This document shows positions 25,101-37,000 of a stretch of DNA of 64,000 nucleotides, in pieces. The notes under the pieces are model-generated. The model did no database searches, was not told the DNA's origin, and saw only the letters and a list, made by a program, of their open reading frames with translations. Each line of letters begins with the position of its first letter. Positions within the stretch are counted from its first letter, which is position 1. Location: the NCBI GenBank assembly GCA_021464525.1, contig JADRCO010000025.1, positions 1 to 64,000 on the forward strand, written 5' to 3'. The position numbers and the translations under genes were made by a program. Origin of the DNA: Rhizophagus sp. LPA8_4_AMF. Its lineage: Eukaryota > Glomeromycota > Glomeromycetes > Glomerales > Glomeraceae.

Positions 25101-26879
25101 GTTTAGTAATATTAAAGAAATATGTAAACATAATTTCACTACAGTATATTCAGCAAAATGGAAAGATGGTCCTTTATGCTATTATAAAGTGAAAAGGGAA
25201 TGGATAAAGGAATCAGATAAAAAAGTTATTTTAAAATATTTAAATTATTCTCAGAATTTTATTGATGAATTCCTAAATCAGGTACGAAATTAAATTTCAC
25301 AAATTTGATTTAAAAAATTATCACTTTTTATAATTTAATATTATATTTTATAGGTTAAAAATTATTCAATGATCTGGGAAAATAATATCCTTAAATTATA
25401 TGGAATATCCCAAGATCCAGTTACAAAAAATTATATTATGGTTTTGCATATTGATTATTTTAAAGGATATTGTATAAAATGTGATGAAAAGTTTATGAGT
25501 ATAAAATATGAATGGTGTAAACAATGTCAAAGAAATAATTTAACAAATAATTTTATAGAATGGACTAGTGGAAATAAAAATGTTGATGCTTTCATTCAAG
25601 AAATGCAATTGAAAATTAATAATATACATGATATAATATTTGAATGGATACCTTACAATCACTTTAATGATATTAAAAAAATAGACAAAGGTGGTTTTGC
25701 TGTAGTATATTCTGCAATATGGAAGGTTGGCCCATTAAGTTATTATAAAGTTAAAAATGAGTGGATAAGAGAATCTGACAAAAAAGTTGCTTTAAAGTGT
25801 TTGAATAATTCTCAAAATATTAGTGATGAATTTCTAAATGAGGTAAGAAGATTTGTTATAAATTTAATTTTAAATATGATTTTATAATATTTATATTTAT
25901 TTCTTTAGGTTAAAGCATATTCAATAAATAATTTTGATAAAATTCTCAAAATATATGGAATATCACAAAATCCAAATACAAAAGATTACATCATGGTTCT
26001 TCAATATGCAGAAGGTGGAAATTTTAATCATTGGATAAATAAGAATTATAAATACTTTTGTTGGTCAAGAAAATTGAAAGTGTTAAATAATATTATTAAT
26101 GGTCTTAAAGGAATCCATCAAAAACAGATGATTCATTGTGATTTTCACACAGGAAATATATTGTTTGAAGCTATTGATTGTTTTTCTTCTAACTACATTT
26201 CAGATATGGGATTATGTGGAGAAGTTGGTAATGTAGATAAAAAAAATATTTATGGAGTTATGCCTTATATAGCCCCTGAGGTATTAAGAGGAAATCTTTA
26301 TACTCAAGCAGCAGATGTATATAGCTTTAGTATGATTATGTATTTTGTAGCAACTGAGATACAACCTTTTAATGATCGTGCACATGATGAAAATTTAGCA
26401 TTAGATATATGCAAAGGTGTTAGACCTGAAATAAATGAATTAGAAATACCAAAATGTTATATTAACCTAATGAAAAGGTGTTGGGATTCAAATCCAGATA
26501 ATAGACCAAATGTTACTGAAATAGAAAATTCTATTAAGTTATTTTATAATTTGAATTTACCTCGCCAAAAAGATCGCGAAGTTTATAAGCAATTTGAAGA
26601 AGCAGAAATTTATAGAAAAGCAAATAAAAAGCGTCAATTATCTACACACCCTCAAGCTTTTTATACATCTAGATTACTTAATCTCTTTACAAAAGATCTT
26701 CCAAAGTATATTGATGATAATGATTTAAGTTCAAAAATTACAATCAATAATGAAGATAATTACAATGAAACAATTCCAAGTACTAGCCTAGGTAAACATT
26801 ATTCCATTTTTCTTTCCTTTATTATTAGATAAATAATGAACTTATTATTTTATTAATTCTAGAAAACTGTAGGATTTAA
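22101..26879 (+). CDS. Kinase gene B: tandem N-lobe array with one C-lobe
   Basis: Nine exons: 22101-22490, 22570-23043, 23125-23622, 23694-24188, 24263-24718, 24784-25281, 25354-25842, 25909-26791, 26863-26879; about 1399 aa. Exons 1-7 each carry a C-x2-C...WC-x2-C knuckle (spacing varies), the TSGN..ID..IQ helix, FEWIPY, b1-b3 and aC; exons 2-8 start with the b4-b5/hinge. Exon 8 is the C-lobe: IHCDFHTGN, SDMGLCG, IAPEVLRG, HPQAFYTSRLLN. The last 17-nt exon is inferred: splicing gives the tail SLENCRI, matching ECLDCAI in genes C, D and E, whereas read-through gives an unrelated tail. Glycine loops vary (GKGNF, SKGDL, RKSNF, CKHNF); exon 7, next to the C-lobe, has DKGGFAVVYSA and VALK. Exons 1 and 3 have nearly identical 3' halves and exons 2 and 5 are close relatives, indicating recent exon-pair duplication or conversion. 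Likely a cytoplasmic TKL-like kinase. Confidence 0.8.
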
Positions 26880-28342
26880 TGGTGCTAAAATTTTCAATTC
26901 CAAAATAATCATACAGCAGTAGGAATGAAAGTAAGTAAGTAGCATGAATTTAAGTTATTGTTATATTATAACAAAATGATTATAAATATTAAGTTGTATC
27001 CTCTAAATATTAAATAGATTTTTATTGGTATCTAAAGAGAAATTAGTTAATGTCTTTATACTGTGTACAGTATAACTTTAGAAATCATATAAGAACACTA
27101 AAACCAAATTCAGATTAAAAGATTATTATATTTAGTATTTACTGATTCTCCATTAAACGTTATGAATATTTGAATAAACTTTATTTAACAATAAGTAACA
27201 TCTGGAATTGTACACTATTTGTACTGTATCCATTACTAACAACGATCGATAAAAAAACATTTTCACCAGGAATATTTATAAACTATTATGCATCCAATGC
27301 ATCAAGAACTTTCTATAATATTCTTTACAGAAACATGATTTTAGACCATTTCATCTAAATATCGATATCAAAATGATAGACCGTTAAGAGACCTTGCTGT
27401 GATATTCATTATAAAAAAAATATGCATAAGCGAACGCTATAGAGAGTCCTGACTAAATTCATCCAGGTTGATCCGATATTTATAGGAAAATAAATCCGTT
27501 ATCAATCAAATTATAATTTATGTGACTATTAGTTTTTATTAGTTTTAATTTTAATCAGTAGAAAAATTTTCAAAGTTATTTATATCGACTGAATAAGTCC
27601 GTTATAAATATAATTTTTTTATTTATTTTTATTTTAATTAAAAACTGCGCTCTTGAACTATGAATTCTCTGAAGAAATGAATTAAAATTTTTTTAAAAAA
27701 AGTTTGTTTATCAAAAATAGTTTTATAATTTAATTTATTAAATTCCAATATTCGATTAAGTAATTATAATGGGTTAATTTCAAAATAAATCAATGAATAA
27801 CAAAAGTGCACGTACTAAGTCAATCATAGATGCAACTATATGACGTAAGAGTGTAGTTTAATATCCTTGTCATGAAAACCGTTACGCGATACAAGTATTA
27901 TTTCTGTTCGACACACTTAAATCACACAATAAATTTTATCCGGATCATTACAATCATGATTCATCTTTTGCGAAAAAACAATTTTCATACTCTGAAAGAC
28001 TTCTTCATCCAAAGATTTTTAAACTCAGTCATTTTTTCACTCACTCTTCCTTTCTCACACTTCTCTTCCTTCCTATTTGTCGGATGCATGGGTGGGAGCA
28101 TAGCATGCTTACTTTGTAAGCCGTGAGTACCAGATTTGCTGCAGCCTCAGGCGGGTATTCTTTGGAGCGATATAGTACTATGCGAGGGTTGGAGCATAGG
28201 CGCTTCGTGGGTACCAGCTTATTACTGCAGTTCTGCGATAGGACCGGGTTGGTGGTACGGAATGGTGCTATGCGTAATAGTTTTATAAAGTGGAACATAG
28301 TGCACTTCCTATGAAGTTACTTTGTCGTTAATATACCGTAAA
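26880..28342. other. Non-coding flank of gene B
   Basis: AT-rich. Short ORFs at 27170-27358, 27872-28126 and 28041-28298 are on both strands over the same bases and have no domain. A GC-richer patch at 28075-28310 (TTGGAGCGATATAGTACTA region) has a weak partial match near 31625, suggesting an old unclassified repeat. Confidence 0.4.
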
Positions 28343-28675
28343 CAGTGGGCTATAGTACCCCCTATGTATAGTACCATACCCATAAATTTGATTTAAAAGA
28401 TCCGGGTACTATTCGCTTCATTTGTATTGTACCAGGGATATTATGCTTTACGAGGTATTATATTTCACTTAAATTTTTTTACGAATACAAATATATATTA
28501 TACTGTATTTATAAAAATAGCTGGGAAAAATAAAAAAATTTATGATTTCCTGGATTGGAAAATGGATAAGCAATTTTAGCTAACATCTAATAATCTTGTA
28601 CTCCCCTTAATTCAAAGTATCCCCCGTAGTATAGTACCCCAGAAGCTTCGAATTTGCGGGTACTATAGTCCACTG
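28343..28675. mobile_element. Mariner/pogo-like MITE
   Basis: Inverted termini CAGTGGGCTATAGTACCCC and GGGTACTATAGTCCACTG match at 16 of 18 positions when one is reverse-complemented, with further ATAGTACC repeats just inside. About 333 bp, no coding capacity. CAGTGG...TATAGTACC ends are of the Tc1/mariner kind, but flanking TA is not visible, perhaps because the next element abuts or overlaps the right end. Confidence 0.55.
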
Positions 28676-28814
28676 TTGTTAGTCCGGAGTGTAACGAAGG
28701 ACTATTTATTTCTATGCAAAGGTTTCACAAAAATGTCCGTCTGTCCGCCCGCTCAAAAATTGAGTCGATGCGGGATTGGCTCATTTAGTTACACTTGTAC
28801 TCCGGACTAACAAC
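28675..28814. mobile_element. 140-bp MITE with GTTGTTAGTCCGGAGT termini
   Basis: A perfect 16-bp terminal inverted repeat (GTTGTTAGTCCGGAGT / ACTCCGGACTAACAAC) bounds 140 bp. Inside the left end TAGTCC and GGACTA form a subterminal hairpin around GAGTGTAACGAA. It abuts the previous MITE at 28675. A related left end occurs at about 29967. Superfamily unknown; no coding sequence. Confidence 0.6.
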
Positions 28815-29328
28815 GGTTTACCGTTCCCTAGTAATAGTGATTTAGTAATATTTTTAAAATGCGATTAATAGAATTTTCTGCTTATAGATAACCAATTATA
28901 GTATCTTTGTGTTATTTATATTAATTTTTTTTTTTTGTGTTCAAAGAAATGGCTAAATATTTTTCCAAGGATGGGTATTATTTAATTTACTAATATTCTG
29001 TGTCATTAGAAGGTTAGAGGAGGGTTAGGCTACCTGGTTAGTCTATTTATGGACACTTCAAATGAAGTGATCAAACAGAAATCTATAAATTCTTTAAATA
29101 AATCTCTTATAACGCATGAATCTATATTAATATCTGGAAAGAGTTACGCTTTAAAAAAACATGATAAAGAAGGTATTTGTATAAAAATAAACATCCGATC
29201 TTTAACAAGCTTTAAACAAACAAATATAGATAGATAGTGAAACATTTTTTATAAACACACTTAACAAATGGATAAAAGTAGATGGTACACGCTAAATATA
29301 AATGAATTGGATGGGATAGATAAAAGTT
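28815..29328. other. Non-coding stretch
   Basis: A small ORF at 29049-29237 has no recognised motif. Nothing else is seen. Confidence 0.35.
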
Positions 29329-29346
29329 ATAATGCTGCCGATCTTA

Positions 29347-29943
29347 TTTTTTTTTTTTTGTTTTTTTTTTAAAGTGGTAAACGCATCTCTTTATTATGTT
29401 AATTGGCAACAGAGAACAATCACACAACTTTAAGAAATACATTGAAGTGAGTTAGTCTAAAACTAAAACGCCTCTCCATACCATCGCCCCTTGTAACTAT
29501 ATAAATAAAATTATTTATATCTTTTCGTCCCCCAAGGCACGTCAATTTGACACGGGTTTCCTCTCTAAAATATGTGATAACCTACATACATTTTGTTGTC
29601 CTATTCTAAACTAATCTAATTTAGCTAAACTAATCTCACTACATTGATTGATCTCTTTATACTAATTCGTCTCCCTCTTCTCCCTCTCGCACGTAAGTAA
29701 ACCATTTAGTCACGTGAGAGTAAACCGCTTTATAAAATAGTTCTTTCTCTTTTTTCTCTTTTTAACTATGACATCCTCAGACTTACCCTCGTGCGCCAAT
29801 TCCTTGTATTTGTCCTCCCTAGCCTTCGCCACTGCCTTCGCGCACATGTCTATATATTTTTTTGCGTAAGCAGCGCGCTCCGCCTTCTCCCCCTCAGTCA
29901 ACACTTTCTGCGTTGGTTTTTTAAGTGATTTCTCTTCTCGATA
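29347..29943 (-). mobile_element. Retroposed insertion with poly(A) tail and 18-bp target duplication
   Basis: An identical 18-bp sequence ATAATGCTGCCGATCTTA occurs at 29329-29346 and 29944-29961. Between them lies a minus-strand insert that ends in a poly(A) tail (poly T on + at about 29347-29370). The insert is richer in G and C than its surroundings and encodes at its 5' end a basic peptide (ORF 29904-29710, start MLTEGEKAERAAYAKKYIDM, with a KKRKKRK run). Target duplication plus tail are the marks of LINE-mediated target-primed reverse transcription. It is either a 5'-truncated LINE or a retrocopy of an mRNA; no reverse transcriptase motif is present to decide. The intact duplication suggests a young insertion. 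Confidence 0.7.
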
Positions 29944-29966
29944 ATAATGCTGCCGATCTTAACACT

Positions 29967-30100
29967 ATTAGTCCGAAGTGTAACGAAGGACTATATATTT
30001 TACGAAAGGTGATGCAAAAGTTACGTTATTGCACTCATGCAGTCATATTGCGATATCCGTTTGTCCTGCATATTAAAGTAACGAACTCGCTTTTCTAATC
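29967..30100. mobile_element. Partial relative of the TTAGTCCGRAGTGTAACGAAGG MITE
   Basis: It starts with TTAGTCCGAAGTGTAACGAA and continues with stretches resembling the 28675 element (a TCCGTTTGTCC motif against TCCGTCTGTCC). The right terminus was not found. A TTCGTTATATCGAGGGCCAA motif at about 30192-30211 may be the end of another element. Confidence 0.4.
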
Positions 30101-30269
30101 ACGTGACACTTAACCAATCAAATACGTTAAATATCCTCGCTATTACGAATCATCCAATTAAATTTTTTAAATGCTTCGCTATGATCTTATAACAAATTTG
30201 AGATGGGTTCGTTATATCGAGGGCCAACTATATTGTCACTAGATTTTAAAAAATATAGGAAACCATTAT

Positions 30270-30545
30270 TAATTTATTTATTTATTTATTTTATGTCAAA
30301 TAGGAGGAGTACAACGTTATTACAAAAATTTCCTAAGAAAAAGTAATACAAAAGACACCTTCATCAAGTAAACTACTAGATCCTTGTTTGCTATAGAACT
30401 AACCCAACTGGTTGACCACCCGTCCGAGGCCAAACAGTACCCACTGATTCCTCTGACCCCCATAAAATTACAAAAAAGAAAATGAAAAATAAGAAATAAA
30501 AGAGAAAATCAAACCCTACTAAACTAAAATTATAGCGAGCACTCA
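30270..30545 (-). mobile_element. Probable LINE 3' end with (ATAA)n tail
   Basis: On the minus strand a sequence with moderate GC content ends in a simple tail of repeated AAAT/ATAA units (about 30267-30293 on +). Tails of short simple repeats are typical of some LINE clades. Peptide-like reading near the end (FLGNFCNNVVLLLFD) supports a 3' coding end. No reverse transcriptase motifs lie within it, so the family is uncertain. Confidence 0.35.
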
Positions 30546-32565
30546 ACTACATAAAGTAATCCGAATTTTTCTTTCAACTAAAAAAAGTTGCTACACATAA
30601 ATTCTGTCATGTGTAGAATGGTTTACACTATTCAAAATTGGGAAGAGGTAAATGAGGTAATATGGTCGATTACCGAGAAAGTTAACATAGGTGATGACAA
30701 AATTTGCTAAAAGCAAATATAAAAATATATATATAGATAAAACTGTTGTTAAACAGAAGAATAAGAAGATCCAGCTACGTGGGTGTCATCATCTTGATCC
30801 AGCAGCCAGCGGGGTCGTTTGGACATTGAATCCGAGCCATATCGAGACGAACATGCGTCTGGAAAATCTTGTCATTTATTCGAACAAAGTTCCAAGATTT
30901 TTGTATCATCAGAGGTATCACCTCTCTTGTAGTAATGGCGGCTCATATAATTTTTATCAAGATATTTGTTAAACGAATTCGAAAAAGAATTCCATTCTAT
31001 TTGTAAATTTGCCTTAATAACTTTAACGCGTTCGGGCGTGAAATTATCTCATTTCTTTTTGTTGTATTTGTATTCAGGATGTTCTGCTAATTCTGCTGGT
31101 GACATCGCCATGCAGGCGGTTAAATCTTTTAACTCCATGTGGTACGCATTTTGATAAAGGTATACGTATCTATGCAATCCATTCTCATATCGAGACGTGA
31201 AACAGAGGTACCTACAAAGGCAGCCTAGAGTCTTATTGTTGTACATAGTCACGTACCGGACGACATGTCGTCATCAAGCGTATATCGTCCTTCAGACTAA
31301 TTACAAACAAGAAAGGAAATATATTAATACTGTCATTACTATTTTGATGAACCTATTATTTCTAGTTTTGATTATCAGATGATCAGGCTATCAGGTTATC
31401 AGGTTCTAATTTTTTTCATTCACGCTCACATTTTCATTTTATCTTTATTGATTATACAGTTCTAGACTAAGAAATATTGTTCCTTCTAAATGGTGTTCGG
31501 TTGGACTCTCAGGTAGCCTTTCCTTTTTTTTTGAATAAATTTGTTGGATGTGTGGTGAACGTTACCTTGTAACCCTGTGGCTATGATACCACTAGTCTCG
31601 CAGTGAAGAAATTTTTTTTTCAGAGCGATATAGTACTAGCGGTTGTCGTGAAACTTAGCATTAGTGTCCAATTGTCCATATTATAGTTACATTTATTGAC
31701 TATCATAGATTTTTTTTAGTTCCATTATTAGTTATATGTTAACGATATATATTTAAATCAAGGTATCGTTACTTTACTATAAATTTAATTTATGAAAGTT
31801 CTTTGTTAAGCTGATGTAAAATTTCTATTGAAAATCACATATAATAGAAAAAGTAAAGTCCAAGATTCATTCTAAATAATGTATCCAAAAGTAGAAATTT
31901 CAAGATGTTTGATAAATAAAAATATCATTTGCGAAAAAAAGGATCTCATGAAACGAAAATGCTTTGCTTCTCATTCTTAAATTTCAAGCAAGGGAAAAAA
32001 CACAACGAACCCTATGGGCACTTTCAAGAATCTCACGACAGATTGAGTCTGCGATCATTTAAGGATACAGCTATTAAATGTCTTAGAAATTTCTGTGAAT
32101 CTTTATCTTCAAACCTTTTAAGTTTAAGCAGAAGTTTGATATTAACTGAATACATTATTAATATATCTTGTAGTACGTACGTTGTGACGGTGAAGAATAG
32201 CGGATTATTAGACAATTACTAGTATCCGGAAATCAAATATCAAATTTAGATGATGATCTAAATGATAATATATTCGGCGAATTAGTTATGTATCTTTTAA
32301 ACAGAGTTTATTACCCGAACCTTTCAATGTTTTATTTCTAATTTTTATTGTAATCAAAATAAGTCAAGGTTCGAAGGCTACTAAACTACAAATAAACTAA
32401 TCCGAGATTCTTTCGAGGAATGCACTTTTACCACGTTATACATAAATCTGGCAAGTAATTTAATATGTAAAAATTACAGATTTTCTCTTCTCTCATTTTT
32501 TTAAAAAAAATAAAAAGTGAACATATATGTTGGCTATGCATTTAGTAGTGATTATACAATGAATT
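30546..32565. other. Region without a convincing gene
   Basis: Several short ORFs overlap on both strands (30691-30972, 30966-31154, 31197-31382, 31929-32222 on +; 31049-31252 on -). Local GC is slightly raised and some peptides look protein-like, so decayed coding sequence is possible, but no domain is recognised and no splice arrangement links them. Confidence 0.4.
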
Positions 32566-33210
32566 CAGATTAAACCCTAGATTTATCTTGGATATTGATT
32601 CGTTAACCCCGGATTTATTCATATTTCTCTTTGGATTTATCCCAGGTCTCCCTACGTTTTAACTTGTTAAACTTCACTGAGGTGATTATTCTAATTTTTT
32701 ATCTACTGTATTTGTAATCTATAAACAATTACTTTGACTTTAATGAATCAAATTATAAATAAATTTATTAATAGTATAATGTATATTTTTTCTAAAACTT
32801 TCATAATTAAATCTTTTACTAAGATATTAAGTGATTTAGAAGAGATTAGACTACAGACATTAAGATGTGTAGAATGATGCTACTTTTGTATTATTGCCAT
32901 TATCAAACTGATTGAGAAAATTATAAATTTCATGCGATTTTCATATCGAATAATATTAAATTGATCTTTTTTTTTTATTCATAATTAATGATGTTAGCAT
33001 ATTTTATTTTTGTTGGTTTTTTTTAACTCATTAAGTTAAAAAAAAAAAAAAATTTCTTAAAAAATAATTCATTTGGTTCAGATTTATACAAACAAAAAAT
33101 TCTGGTTATACCATATGTGATAATCTTACCAGTGAAGTTTAATAAAATATAGGTAAAACATGAATCGGATCTGCGGATAAATCTAAAATCTAAGGTTTGA
33201 TTTTAATCAG
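32566..33210. mobile_element. MITE with long imperfect inverted ends
   Basis: The left end (CAGATTAAACCCTAGATTTATC, and about 100 bp later TTAAACTTCACTG) and the right end in reverse complement (CTGATTAAAATC...ACCTTAGATTTTAGATTTATC, later TTAAACTTCACTG) match over more than 100 bp with gaps. The target duplication is unclear. No coding sequence lies between the ends. Confidence 0.5.
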
Positions 33211-34046
33211 AGCGACGCCTCATAGAAACATAATTCATGCGACTATATAATAAAGCTCACGAGTTTCACTTTTCGTGCATATAATACAGTATAATCCGAT
33301 GCGATAAGAATGATTGACAGACAATTTAATTGATCGACAAACTCCCTGATCTGCAAAGCGCGTGATTAATTTACAATTTTGTACATCTAAAAATGGTGGC
33401 TTATTTATTATTTTAAATATAGGGAACAAGTTTAATCATTAATTCCAACAATTTGGTATTTGGGAATTTATAAAGCTGCATAGTTTGCATGGCTCAATCA
33501 TTATTTTTAATCTAATTTTTTTTTATTATTTTTTCCTACGTATGTAAATAAAAAAAATTAGTGTAACTATAGAATTGTTGTACAACAAAACATTTGAGAC
33601 GTTAAATTTTGTCGATCAAATTTTAGTTTCGTTTAGTTCGTACTTTTTTAACTTACAAAGTTCCCGTCCCCAATTTTGTTGACGTATACTGAACTTTGTT
33701 AAGTCTTTACCCTTTATGTTAAGTAGGGTAACTTTAACATATTTGAGTATGTTATACAAAATTCTTTTTATTAACCTCTTTCGTATTTTAAATTCATTCG
33801 CATGCTAAAATATTGTTTCTTTAGATTTCTTTCAATTATAGATTTGGAGTGCAGATTTGTAATTGTCGAAAGGTAAAGTAAATTATTTTCAATTATTAAG
33901 CGCCAATTTTAATAAATTATATTAAATATTAATATAAAACGATCATTAATTTTTAAAATATTTTGTTTATGTTGAAATTTCTTTTATATATTTAAGTTTA
34001 ATGTTGCTAACCTCTTTCACTTAACTTTATTAAGGCCACAGTTCAC
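33211..34046. other. Upstream region of the WAPL gene
   Basis: AT-rich. A possible 5'-UTR intron runs from a GTAAAG donor at 33873 to a CACAG acceptor at 34041, just before the start codon at 34047; this is inference. Paired TAAGTAGGGTAACTTTAACAT-type motifs lie near 33720. No other gene is supported. Confidence 0.35.
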
Positions 34047-37000
34047 ATGACAAATTACACAACAATGTCTTTAAGACAACATAAACCAAAGATAACGATA
34101 AGTTACGATAGAAAAATTCGAGATTCTACATCAACGACAACTACTACAGCCATTCAATCGATTCCATTTAACGATGAAGGATATAATAAACATCACCATG
34201 TAAACTCTTCACAAAAAGTTGATACTACAAGTAATTGGATGAAATCTGCAAATGGTTTAGACCTAGATAACATTACATCAAGTAGATTGCGTAATAGAAA
34301 ATCTTCTGTGAAAAGTTTGATGTCTGAAGGAAGTAGTAGTGGAAAAACTTCATTACTTGGTAAAAGACCCCCTCCTAACTCATCATCTTTAACTGAGGAT
34401 ATAGCAGAATCTTGTTCACGGCTTAGTGTTAATGATGAGTCTGATCTTCCGCCTCCTTCGAAGAGACGTGACGTTGGAGTCAAAGGAAAAGTTTCTGTTA
34501 CTAAGAATCAAACAAATAATTTGGATGTTTTTGACTTTCCTGATGATGATGATAGTAAGCCTATACGACGTTTTAGTAATAAAACGTACACAAAAACTCA
34601 TGATAAATTTATACGTGGACTTAATAATAAGACATCAGCGAAAAATAAAGATGATAAATCAACTCAAGGTTTCCTCAAAAAACCAATCCAAACCGATAAA
34701 TCGTTTTTGGAATTCAATACTAAAAATTTTGATGGTGTGAAAGGAATGATGAAATTACCTGATAATAATTTAGGTGGTGACGTTAAGATGACTCATGGAA
34801 TAAAAAAACATGAAAATCATAAGAATAATATTATTGTAACAAATAAAATTTCTGAAAAGAAGATTGGTAATAATAACAACAAAGTGACTCACGGAATTGA
34901 CAAGATATCTCAAAATAATTTAGGCGGTGATAGTGAAACGAATATGGTTTCATACAATAATTTAAGTAATAATGTTAGTGCGACTTTAGGAAAAAACAAA
35001 ACTAATAGTAAAAGTGATGATGTTAAAGTGACACGAGGAATGAATAAAACGCCAAAAAATGACAATAAAAAAAACATTTTTGATTTTCCTGAATATGATG
35101 ACGGGTTGGGTGAAGTTGTAAAAAATATTACGAAAAGGAAGTCTTTTACCATGTCCGACTCTACAAAAAAAATTTCAAAGAATTCTATAGATTCATTTCG
35201 TATTATTGACCAGAATTCATTTTCAAGTGTCAATATTTCACCCAAAGTTAATTCATCATCAACACGTATATCAAAGTTTATTACGACAAAAACGTCAAGA
35301 TCTACCTCTTCAACAAATAATTGCTATTCAGATAATTGTAAAAACAATTCTTCTAGCGATATAAAACCTGCGGATGTTGATGTTTTCGTTAAATTTTTCA
35401 GGGGAGAAACGAAAACAATACCAAGCTTACGAAGCCAACCAAAGAGTGGATCACACGAACCAATCACCGGTATTGTTAATGATAAAACGAATAACTTGTT
35501 AAGCAATGATAACATTCGGCCCACAAAGAAAAATTCCCAAACAATTACTAAAAGTGTGACGATCTCAAAAGAAAGTTCTGTGAGTAAACCTCCAAAGAAA
35601 CCACGAAAACATCAAATGCTTATAGACATTCCACAAGCTCCAAGTCGACCGATAACGGAAGTTGGTACACCAGTTTCTTTTTTGTCTTTTCAACAGAGAA
35701 AGAAACCAAGTGAGTCATCTGTGTGGGAAGTTGTTGATGCAGTCACTTCTCCTGTGGATATATTACCTAGTCCACGCAAAATGAATCTCGTTGCAAAGAT
35801 GTCTAAACCTACTACTCCAGCGAAGCAAGATAAGCAAGATAAAAGCCAATCATTCTCTACATCGAATTATTCGATTCAAAAGCAAAATATAGTCGACATT
35901 AAAACAAATAATGATGAGATTACTGATGAATTATTGGCATCTTCGGAATCCGTTTTTAACCTTCCAAGCTCCGCTCCACCATCATACAATGTACCTAGTG
36001 GAAATGGTTTTGGTAGTCAAAAGACTTATGGACGAGGTCGAACAATTTTAGGACAAGATTTTGATTCAGATCCCATACCAGTAGACATGGAGATTGATGA
36101 CAATAATGTTAATGAGGACAATTTGGTTAGTGAATTTCATTATTTTTAATTTATACTTGTACGATAATTTTATTAATATATATTCATTTTAGACTCCTAA
36201 GAAATATGCATTGAAAAGTTCTCATGAGCTTCGTGAGACCGGAGACTATACAAGATTCACGGATGAAATGGATGATATTTTTGACGGACTTGAAAATCGA
36301 TCGATAACTATTCGCAGAATTAGGTGCATTTTTATTACAGCTTGCTGTAGACCTTTTTTTAAAATTTATGATCTAATTTATTTATTTTTATTTCTTTTAG
36401 TGTTAAAGATCTATTGTTGAAACTATTGGAAGGTGATTTTCTGCTCAAAATTCGCGCACATAATTATATTTCTAAAATTTATACCATATTAAATGGAAAT
36501 CAGGATTTGGTATGAACTTTTTATATTTAAAAATATATATATTTCATAATTATTTTTCGTATTAATTTGTGTAAATCTTTATGTAGTTGATTCGATGCTA
36601 TTTTTCGTTCATCATTTGCATGTTGATGGAAGACAAGCATAGTTCGGAGTCTTTGATTCAAGAACATGGTTTTATAGAGTTTGTTGTGAATTTGTTAAAT
36701 ACTTCAACTGATCCCTTGAACGCTGATACCGATTCCTTGGAAAAAAACGACAAGGTAAGTAATAATTTATATTTTTTCTTATATTATTTTCACTGCTTTC
36801 CTCATTAATGTTTTACTTTTTTTTTAAAGATCAATGAATTTAAAAATATTATTCTCAAATCATCGATTTTTACAAATCTATCTCAGGTGAAATGATATTT
36901 TTTAATAAATTTCTTTACATGAAAGAGCCTGAGTTATATTAAATGTAATTATTATTTTTTGTAATAGATTTCTCTTAAATCCATAGCTCTTCGTACATTA

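Noticed and set aside
28041-28314. Overlapping ORFs on both strands in a GC-richer patch
   Set aside because: No known motif and no splice context; probably part of an old repeat with a weak relative near 31625.
34193-35524. Minus-strand and alternative-frame ORFs inside WAPL exon 1
   Set aside because: They are antisense or shifted readings of a long real exon, with no domains.
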